Of a stretch of 11,603 nt of DNA, positions 5,290-11,603 are shown piece after piece (position 1 is the stretch's first letter; each line of letters begins with the position of its first letter). The DNA is from Rhodobacteraceae bacterium UBA3069 (GTDB lineage: Bacteria > Pseudomonadota > Alphaproteobacteria > Rhodobacterales > Rhodobacteraceae), in NCBI GenBank assembly GCA_002366795.1, contig DFBX01000126.1, forward strand, positions 1 through 11,603, given 5' to 3'. The notes below the pieces were generated by a model. It made no database searches and was not told where the DNA came from. It saw only the letters and a program-made list of their open reading frames with translations. The position numbers were made by a program, and so were the translations under genes.

Positions 5290-6097
5290 TCTGATCCTCG
5301 CCCTTGTCTTGTCACCCGCACAGGGCGCATTTGCCCATGAAGTATGGCTCGACTCTGCCGAATGGCAACTGCAACCGGGTGACGACCTGGTGGTCAGCTT
5401 GAAAAACGGCGAGGATTTCGACGGGATCGAACTCAGCTGGCTGGACCGCCGCATGACCCGTTTCGACAGTATCACGGACGACGATGTTACCGCGCTGCAA
5501 GGGCGTGCGGGCGATATCCCCGCGGTCCAGACGGTCGCGCCGGACGAAGGGCTGATGGTGCTTGCCTATTCCTCGACCCATTCCACGGTGCGCTACAAGA
5601 CTTGGGAAAAATTCATGTCCTTCGCCGGCCACAAGGATCTGGCGCGCGATATTCCGGAAGTCGCGCTGTATCACAAGGCAAACGACCTGCCGTTCAAGGA
5701 CTTCAAGGAAGTTTACTGGCGTCATTCCAAGGCCTTGCTGGGCATAGGTGATGCAAAAGGCAAGGACAGGGAGCTGGGGCTGGAAACCGAATTTGTCGCC
5801 ATGAGCAATCCTTATACCGACGATCTTGCCAATGGATTTCAGGCCATGCTGCTGTATCAGGGCCGCCCCCGCGACGAAACTCAGGTCGAGGTCTTCGACC
5901 GCGCCCCCGACAAATCCGTGACAGTCACCCGCCTGCGCACCGATGCGGGCGGCGTCGTTACTGTGCCTGTCATCCCCGGCCATACCTATCTGCTGGATTC
6001 GGTGGTCTTGCGCCGCCCCGATGCCGACCTCGCCACGAAGACCGAGGCGATCTGGGAAACGCTGTGGGCCGCGATGACCTTTCACGTACCGCAATAG
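5270..6097 (+). CDS. periplasmic DUF4198 (NikM-like) family protein
   Basis: A 275-residue secreted protein. Residues 1-22 are a signal peptide (MKLLAR, Leu/Ile-rich core, AFA cleavage site), so the mature protein would start His23-Glu24-Val25-Trp26. AHE(F/V)WL is the N-terminal hallmark of DUF4198 as I know the family. Further family-like segments are VRYKTWEKF (about 107-115), MSNPYTDDLANG (178-188), GHTYLLDSVVLRRP (237-250) and WETLWAAMTFHVP (262-274). His104, 121, 135, 152, 238 and 272 are other candidate ligands. DUF4198 relatives are associated with nickel/cobalt transport, but the reaction here is unknown. The gene is divergent from the HupE-like gene and the two start regions overlap by 20 bases. 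No RBS is visible before the ATG. psuK follows after 42 bases on the same strand and may be cotranscribed. Confidence 0.85.
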   Translation: MKLLARILILALVLSPAQGAFAHEVWLDSAEWQLQPGDDLVVSLKNGEDFDGIELSWLDRRMTRFDSITDDDVTALQGRAGDIPAVQTVAPDEGLMVLAYSSTHSTVRYKTWEKFMSFAGHKDLARDIPEVALYHKANDLPFKDFKEVYWRHSKALLGIGDAKGKDRELGLETEFVAMSNPYTDDLANGFQAMLLYQGRPRDETQVEVFDRAPDKSVTVTRLRTDAGGVVTVPVIPGHTYLLDSVVLRRPDADLATKTEAIWETLWAAMTFHVPQ

Positions 6098-6139
6098 CGC
6101 CGCTTGCGCAGCCTCCGCTTTGCGGGCAGACAGGGCCGC

Positions 6140-7020
6140 ATGACACGGGTTTTATGTATCGGAAGCGTCCTGTGGGATGTTATCGGCCGCGCCGAGCGCG
6201 CCATAGGGCTGGGCAATGATGTGCCCGGCCATATCACCCGTTTGCCCGGTGGCGTGGCAATGAATATTGCCATGGCGGTCCAGCGCGCAGGGCTGCGCCC
6301 ATTCGTCCTGACCGCCATCGGATCCGATGACGAGGGCACGGAATTGATGCGTGCATGCAAGGGTTTGCAGGTCGAAACTGATCTGGTTTTCCGCAGCGCA
6401 GACATGCCGACCGACCGCTATTTGGCAATTGAGGGAGAAAACGGGCTGATTGCCGCCATTGCCGATGCGCATTCGCTGGAACGGGCCGGTGATGCGATCC
6501 TTTCGCCGCTGTTGGATGGGCGGCTTGGGTCCGACGCGGCACCCTATGACGGGCTGATCTGCGTCGATGGCAACCTGACCCGCGATCTGCTGTCGCGCAT
6601 CGCACTGGCGCCGGCCTTTGCGCGCGCCGATCTGCGCGTGGTCCCCGCCAGCCCCGGCAAGGCCGAGCGGATCGGGCCGCTGATCGCGCGCCTGAATGCC
6701 ACGCTTTACGTCAACCTCGAAGAGGCCGGATTGCTGGCCACCGCCACCTTTGCCGACGCCCCCAGTGCCGCCCATGCGCTGCTGGAACAGGGCGCGCACC
6801 GCGTGCTTGTGACGGATGGCGCGCGCGCCGTGTCCGATGGCGTCGCGGGGCAAGGCATCGTCACAATGAACCCGCCGCAAATTCGCGAGGCCCGCGTGAC
6901 CGGCGCGGGCGACACGTTCATGGCCGCCCATATCGCCGCCGAACTGGCCGGCCAGGACCGCGCCCAAGCCCTTGAAACCGCGCTGGAAACCGCCGCCCGT
7001 TACGTCGCAGGAGAGCCCGC

Positions 7021-7024
<4 letters not shown>
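6140..7024 (+). CDS. psuK: PfkB-family carbohydrate kinase, probable pseudouridine kinase
   Basis: A 294-residue ribokinase-family protein predicted to phosphorylate pseudouridine to pseudouridine 5'-phosphate in the cytosol. It shows PfkB signature 1 near the N-terminus (GGVAMNIAMAVQRAG, about 37-51) and signature 2 VTGAGDTF (253-260) with catalytic-base Asp258 and the GAGD anion hole. Substrate is inferred from its partner: its stop overlaps the psuG start (ATGA, 7021-7024), the usual psuK-psuG pairing. Sequence alone would only support a sugar/nucleoside kinase. ATG 6140 was preferred over an upstream in-frame TTG (6104) because MTRVLCIGS is the typical first beta strand and a weak AGGG lies before it. 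It follows the DUF4198 gene by 42 bases. Confidence 0.88.
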
Positions 7025-7935
<911 letters not shown>

Positions 7936-7984
7936 ATCCGCGGTCATATGCGCCAAAACCCCTGCGATGATGCATCAATCGCCA

Positions 7985-8013
7985 TTGTGACGTGGCGGCA
8001 AAGTGCCTAACTA
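7985..8013 (+). promoter_or_regulatory. candidate promoter of the DUF502 gene
   Basis: TTGTGA (7985-7990) and TAACTA (8008-8013) are separated by 17 bases, in the 129-base gap between psuG and the DUF502 gene. Transcription would start near 8020, giving a leader of about 45 nt that begins with a short ACGGCC tandem (8020-8034). This suggests that the DUF502 gene is transcribed independently of psuKG. Confidence 0.4.
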
Positions 8014-8064
8014 CATGGCCACGGCCACGGCCGCATCCCAGTTTCCCCGCGAGTTGACCCGCAT

Positions 8065-8754
8065 ATGACAAGCCCCTTTGACGAAACAACGCCAATTCCG
8101 CGCAAGCCGGGGCTTTTTGGCCGACTGCGGTCCTCTTTTCTGACGGGGATCGTCGTGATCGCCCCTGTCGGTTTGACCATCTGGCTGCTCTGGACGCTGG
8201 TGGGATGGGTCGATGGGGTGGTTCTGCCGCTGGTGCCGGAACGGTTCCAGCCGGAACATTACATCGGCATCAACCTGCGCGGCGTCGGCCTGATCATTTT
8301 CCTGGTCTTTACCATCCTCGTCGGCTGGATCGCGCGTGGGTTGATCGGGCGGTCGCTGATCCGTTTTGCCGAAAGCCTCGTGGAACGGATGCCGGTGGTT
8401 CGGTCAATCTATTCGGGTGTGAAGCAGATCGCGGAAACGGTCTTTGCCCAGACCGAACGCAGCTTTGAAAAGGCCTGCCTGATCCAGTACCCCCGAAAGG
8501 GCGTCTGGGCCATCGGCTTTGTCTCGACCGAGGCGAAGGGAGAGATCGCGCGGCGCGCCGAAGCCGGCGGTCGCCTGATGTCGGTTTTCGTACCGACCAC
8601 GCCGAACCCGACCTCGGGGTTTTTGCTCTATTTCCCGGCAGAGGACGTTATCGAGTTGGACATGTCGGTAGAGGATGCCGCCAAGCTGGTGATCTCGGCA
8701 GGGCTGGTTTATCCGAACCCGAAGAACCCCAAGATTCCCGCGCAATCTGAATAA
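8065..8754 (+). CDS. DUF502 family integral membrane protein
   Basis: A 229-residue inner-membrane protein of unknown biochemical function. The N-terminus is short and Pro-rich, then GRLRSSFLTGIVVIAPVGLT opens transmembrane helix 1 (about 25-49). Helix 2 spans about 71-95 (GVGLIIFLVFTILVGWIARG). The soluble C-terminal half carries the family motifs PVVRSIYSGVKQI (110-122) and VFVPTTPNPTSGFLLYFP (174-191). Length and motif order fit DUF502, which is widespread in alphaproteobacteria. The RBS is poor. A GGCGC/GCGCC hairpin (8758-8762, 8768-8772) just after the stop has no clear T-run and may act as a weak terminator. Confidence 0.92.
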   Translation: MTSPFDETTPIPRKPGLFGRLRSSFLTGIVVIAPVGLTIWLLWTLVGWVDGVVLPLVPERFQPEHYIGINLRGVGLIIFLVFTILVGWIARGLIGRSLIRFAESLVERMPVVRSIYSGVKQIAETVFAQTERSFEKACLIQYPRKGVWAIGFVSTEAKGEIARRAEAGGRLMSVFVPTTPNPTSGFLLYFPAEDVIELDMSVEDAAKLVISAGLVYPNPKNPKIPAQSE

Positions 8755-8842
8755 TCCGGCGCTGAATGCGCCATCCGGGTGCCATTTATGTTGAAAAATA
8801 CCTGACGCGGCAAAGCGACACTTCCCAGACAACCCAAGCCAG

Positions 8843-8848
8843 TATAAT
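8843..8848 (+). promoter_or_regulatory. TATAAT -10 box before the FAD oxidoreductase gene
   Basis: A perfect TATAAT lies 41 bases before the chosen GTG start. The -35 at 17-base spacing (ACTTCC) is a poor match, so the promoter may be activator-dependent. A start near 8855 would leave no leader for an alternative TTG start at 8857, which supports the GTG at 8890. Confidence 0.35.
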
Positions 8849-8889
8849 GCTTTTATTTGCCTTTGGTTGAAACGCGGGGAATAAAATTA

Positions 8890-10521
8890 GTGACTGATAC
8901 AATTCTGGATTGCTGCATCATTGGCGCCGGGCCTGCCGGGCTTCAGGCCGGGTATAAAATGGCAAGAATGGGCATGGATGTGCGCCTGTTGGAACGGGGC
9001 CAGGTCGGCCAGTTCTTTCGCCAGTTCCCGCGCCACCGCACCCTGATTTCAATCAACAAGGTGCATACTGGCCTGTCCAATCCAGAAACCAAACTGCGCT
9101 ATGACTGGAACAGCCTGCTGAATGACGATGGCGTGCTGTTCCCCGATCACAGCAAGAAATATTTCCCGAACGCCGATGTTTACGTGGAATACCTGGAACA
9201 GTTCGGTGGGCTTCTGGGCGACCGGATCGTCGAGAATTGCGAGGTGACGCGCGTCAGCAGTGATGATGGTTTGTTCACCCTGACCTGCGCCGATGGCAGC
9301 ACCCACCGTGCGCGCAGCGTGATCGTCGCCACCGGTGTCTCGCGCCCGTGGAATCCCGAGATTGAAGGTTGGGATTTGGTCGATCAATATTACGACTTCG
9401 ACACAGATGGCGCGGTTTACGACGACAAGCGCGTGCTGGTCGTGGGCAAGGGCAATTCCGCGTTCGAGACCGCCGATGCGCTGATCGAACATGCGCAGGC
9501 GATCCATGTCATGTCGCCCAACCCGCTGAAATTCGCGTGGAACACCCATTTCGTCGGGCATCTGCGGGCGGTGAACAACAATTTCCTCGATACTTACCAA
9601 CTGAAATCGCAAAACGCGGTGATCGACGCCTCGATCCGCAAGGTTGAACGCAACAACGACGGCACGCTGACGGTCACCGCCGGCATGGAAGCCGCCGAAG
9701 GGCACGACATCGTGCTGACCTATGACAAGATCATCGCCTGCACCGGGTTCCGGTTCGACGCGTCGATCTTTGACGAGGATATCCGCCCGACCCTGCGCCA
9801 CATGGACAAATTCCCCGCCATGACAGCGCAATGGGAAAGCGAGGAAATTCCCGGTCTTTTCTTTGCAGGCACCATCATGCAATGCCGCGATTTCAAAAAG
9901 ACCATGTCGGGGTTTGTCCATGGCTTCCGCCACAATGTCGAATGCCTTGTAGATTTCATCGCCGACCGGCTTGGCACTGCGCCCATGCCCTCTGATACGG
10001 TTCCGATGCAGCGCGAGGCGCTGGCAGATGTGCTGATCGACCGGTTCTCGACCAATGCCGAACTGTTCTTGCAGCCAGCTTTCATGGCCGATGCCATCAT
10101 CCTGTCTGGGCCGGATGCGGGCAAACGCCTGCGCGGCGTGCCCATGGCGTGGCTGCGTGAACAGGCCGATTTGCGAAAACACGGTGTAATGGCGCTGAGC
10201 ATGGAGTTCGGCAATTTCGGTGACAGCCCGATGCATGTGAAGCGTCAAAATACGCTGCAAGGCGATCATGCCGATCCGTTCATCCACCCCGTGCTGCGCA
10301 TCTTCCGCGGCGACGAGGTGGCGATGGCCCACCTGCCCGACCATCTGGACAGCGACTGGCGCAGCGCCGCCGCCAAGGATGCCGGTGCCGGCACGGTGCA
10401 GGAAATGACCTATGACGGAAAGCTGCAATCCTGCGCCCATGCCGCGCGGCAAAAACTGATCGAGGTGCTGACTCAGCATGACATCGGCCAGCCAGCACGC
10501 GCCACCACGGCGGCGCGCTAA
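8890..10521 (+). CDS. FAD-dependent, NAD(P)-binding oxidoreductase, FOXRED2/flavin-monooxygenase-like
   Basis: A 543-residue flavoprotein. CIIGAGPAGLQ (9-19) is the FAD Rossmann motif GxGxxG (12-17). RHRTLISINK (48-57) and VIVATGVSRPWNP (144-156) follow. A second dinucleotide motif VVGKGNSAFETA (184-195) indicates NAD(P)H binding. IIACTGFRFD (281-290) and FFAGTIMQCRDFKKTMSGFV (324-343) complete the FAD fold, resembling FOXRED2 and class B flavin monooxygenases. Residues about 370-543 form an extra C-terminal part that I cannot assign; it contains SMEFGNFGDS (437-446) and PVLRIFRGDE (467-476). Substrate is unknown and no signal peptide is seen. GTG 8890 was chosen over TTG 8857 because GGGGA (8876-8880) lies 9 bases upstream and the Rossmann strand then starts a few residues in. 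Confidence 0.85.
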   Translation: MTDTILDCCIIGAGPAGLQAGYKMARMGMDVRLLERGQVGQFFRQFPRHRTLISINKVHTGLSNPETKLRYDWNSLLNDDGVLFPDHSKKYFPNADVYVEYLEQFGGLLGDRIVENCEVTRVSSDDGLFTLTCADGSTHRARSVIVATGVSRPWNPEIEGWDLVDQYYDFDTDGAVYDDKRVLVVGKGNSAFETADALIEHAQAIHVMSPNPLKFAWNTHFVGHLRAVNNNFLDTYQLKSQNAVIDASIRKVERNNDGTLTVTAGMEAAEGHDIVLTYDKIIACTGFRFDASIFDEDIRPTLRHMDKFPAMTAQWESEEIPGLFFAGTIMQCRDFKKTMSGFVHGFRHNVECLVDFIADRLGTAPMPSDTVPMQREALADVLIDRFSTNAELFLQPAFMADAIILSGPDAGKRLRGVPMAWLREQADLRKHGVMALSMEFGNFGDSPMHVKRQNTLQGDHADPFIHPVLRIFRGDEVAMAHLPDHLDSDWRSAAAKDAGAGTVQEMTYDGKLQSCAHAARQKLIEVLTQHDIGQPARATTAAR

Positions 10522-10538
10522 GCCGTTGTAATCAAAAC

Positions 10539-10577
10539 CGATCTGGCCGGGATTAATTCAGCATACCGGCCAGATCG
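10539..10577 (-). terminator. terminator overlapping the 3' end of the patatin gene
   Basis: A perfect 12-bp stem (10539-10550 with 10566-10577) surrounds a 15-base loop. On the minus strand the stem is followed by G and then TTTT (10537-10534), so it can terminate the patatin transcript. The patatin stop codon (10553-10555) lies in the loop and the last codons form one arm. The plus-strand oxidoreductase gene ends 17 bases before the stem, but no T-run follows in that direction. Confidence 0.7.
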
Positions 10578-11549
10578 ACGGTTCCGTGATCGTTCAGCGC
10601 CGCCCAGTGTTCGGCAAGGAAACGATCCGCCGCCGCGCGCCCTTTGGCCTTGAGCTGCAATAACAGTGCCGGTTGCGGCAGCAGCTTTGTCGCGACGGAC
10701 AGCCTGTTCATCAGCGCGTCATCGGCCACCATATGCACATGACCCGTTTCATCGCGCCCTCTGTCACGCTTCCCTCGTCGATCAGGCGCTGGACAAAGGC
10801 AACCGCGCGCAATTCGCGCAACAGAGAGGAATTGAAGCTGATCTCGTTGATCCGGTTCTGGATCTGTTGTGGCGTCAGGGGCAGGCTTTCGCGCTGGATC
10901 GGGTTGATGTTCACGATCAGAATATCGGCTGGCAAGCCCTTGTCAAACAGGGGAAATAACGCCGGATTACCACTATATCCGCCGTCCCAATATGCCTCTT
11001 TCCGGTCGGTTTCGGGATCATGAATCTCTACCGCCTGGAACATTTCCGGCAAGCAGGCAGAGGCAAGCAGCGCATCCGGGGTGATCCCCTCGTGGGTGAA
11101 AATGCGGATCATGCCGCTGCGCACGTTTGTCGCCCCGATAAACAACCGCGGCCCCTCGTGCGAGCAGACACGATCAAAACGGAATTCCTCGGCCACGTCG
11201 GCCAATGGATTACGGTAGAACGGCCCCAATGCATAGGGCGACGCCACACGAGAAGCGGCGTCTAACATCGCGTAAGGAAAGGTATAATCCAACGCGGCCG
11301 AGGTTGCGCCAGGACTGGGCGAAAAGGCCTTGGCCATGTGGCCCAGCCATGGCATGCCGTGCAAGTCGCGCAAGGCGCCCATCCGGGTCCACAGCCAGTT
11401 CAGGTTGCGCCGCGCCCCTTCGCGCCCGCCATCAAGCCAGCCCGATTTATAGGCCGCGCCGTTCAGCGCCCCCGCCGAGGTGCCAGAGATTGCGTCGATC
11501 TCCAGCTTGTCCTCGTCCAGCAGCCTGTCCAGCTCCAAGTCTGACACAT
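10553..11549 (-). pseudogene. patatin-like phospholipase (DUF3734-type), disrupted at both ends
   Basis: Intact relatives are Ser-Asp lipid acyl hydrolases. The long frame (11547-10711) keeps the nucleophile elbow ISGTSAGALNG (Ser24 counted from GTG 11547) and YWDGGYSGNP with the catalytic-Asp DGG motif (Asp188). Two defects are seen. First, the Gly-rich oxyanion loop (GGGxxG) that should precede LDRLLDED is absent. The likely original ATG (11549-11547), with AGGGGA before it, is out of frame with the body, which suggests a small 5' deletion. Second, near 10736-10740 the frame runs into a stop (after EGAMKRV) while the family-like C-terminus (HMVADDALMNRLSVATKLL onward) continues in another frame to 10553, consistent with loss of one base. 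A sequencing error could explain the second defect but not the first. Confidence 0.75.
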
Positions 11550-11550
11550 G

Positions 11551-11603
11551 TTACTTGTTTCCCCTGATTTCATCGAGAGCGTTGAGCGCGCGGCGTTCGC
11601 GGG
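11551..11603 (-). CDS. C-terminal end of an upstream gene (partial)
   Basis: The last 16 codons and a TAA (11551-11553) are readable, ending RERRALNALDEIRGNK. The stop lies one base before the patatin ATG at 11549, and the AGGGGA that would serve the patatin gene sits inside this tail. This fits an operon with tight spacing. The rest lies outside the window, so the product cannot be named; another frame is also open over this short stretch. Confidence 0.4.
   Translation of the reverse strand, partial: RERRALNALDEIRGNK

Noticed and set aside
8018..8035. Short ACGGCC tandem repeat upstream of the DUF502 gene
   Set aside because: Fewer than three 6-base units in G+C-rich DNA; likely chance.
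9049..10479. 476-codon minus-strand open frame opposite the flavoprotein gene
   Set aside because: Antisense of a gene with clear FAD and NAD(P) motifs; no recognisable domain or RBS.

Overview
The window reads as a chromosomal segment of an alphaproteobacterium, most likely a Rhodobacterales (Roseobacter-group) species. This rests on G+C-rich, GCC/GGC/CTG-heavy codon use, on alphaproteobacterial rpsB-tsf proteins, and on a DUF502 protein, a LuxR-type regulator and a DUF3734-type patatin of the kind common in that order. The assignment comes from recognising protein families, not from a computed phylogeny. No rRNA, tRNA, CRISPR array or intact mobile element was found.

Layout. (1) 1-598 is an AT-richer stretch with one doubtful small ORF (minus), a C9T7 homopolymer and a candidate promoter. 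(2) 599-1811 (plus) is aroQ (type II 3-dehydroquinate dehydratase), followed one base later by a LuxR-family regulator with an altered autoinducer-binding pocket and no luxI partner. (3) 1812-2223 is a long convergent intergenic region with a perfect TTAA-N7-TTAA site (CtrA-type), several dyads and hairpins, and a bidirectional terminator. (4) 2224-4118 (minus) is the rpsB-tsf translation operon with a recognisable promoter and a leader of about 110 nt. (5) 4153-6097 is a divergent pair: a HupE/UreJ-type membrane protein (minus) and a periplasmic DUF4198/NikM-like protein (plus). Their 5' ends overlap and both predicted mature proteins begin His-Glu-Val. (6) 6140-7935 (plus) is a PfkB-family kinase overlapping psuG by ATGA, so a pseudouridine degradation module. 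(7) 8065-8754 (plus) is a DUF502 membrane protein. (8) 8890-10521 (plus) is a FOXRED2-like FAD/NAD(P) oxidoreductase with an unassigned C-terminal part. (9) 10553-11549 (minus) is a patatin-like phospholipase that looks broken: its N-terminal oxyanion loop is missing and a one-base frameshift lies near the C-terminus. (10) 11551-11603 (minus) is the tail of another gene.

How the genes relate. The window joins housekeeping functions (shikimate pathway, translation) with accessory modules. The most interesting part is the HupE-like/DUF4198 pair. It looks like a two-part transition-metal handling module: a secreted His-initiated periplasmic protein plus a His-rich membrane permease. No hydrogenase or urease genes are nearby. 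The second focus is the aroQ-luxR/intergenic/terminator region, where a CtrA-like box and stacked hairpins may mark an unannotated transcript.
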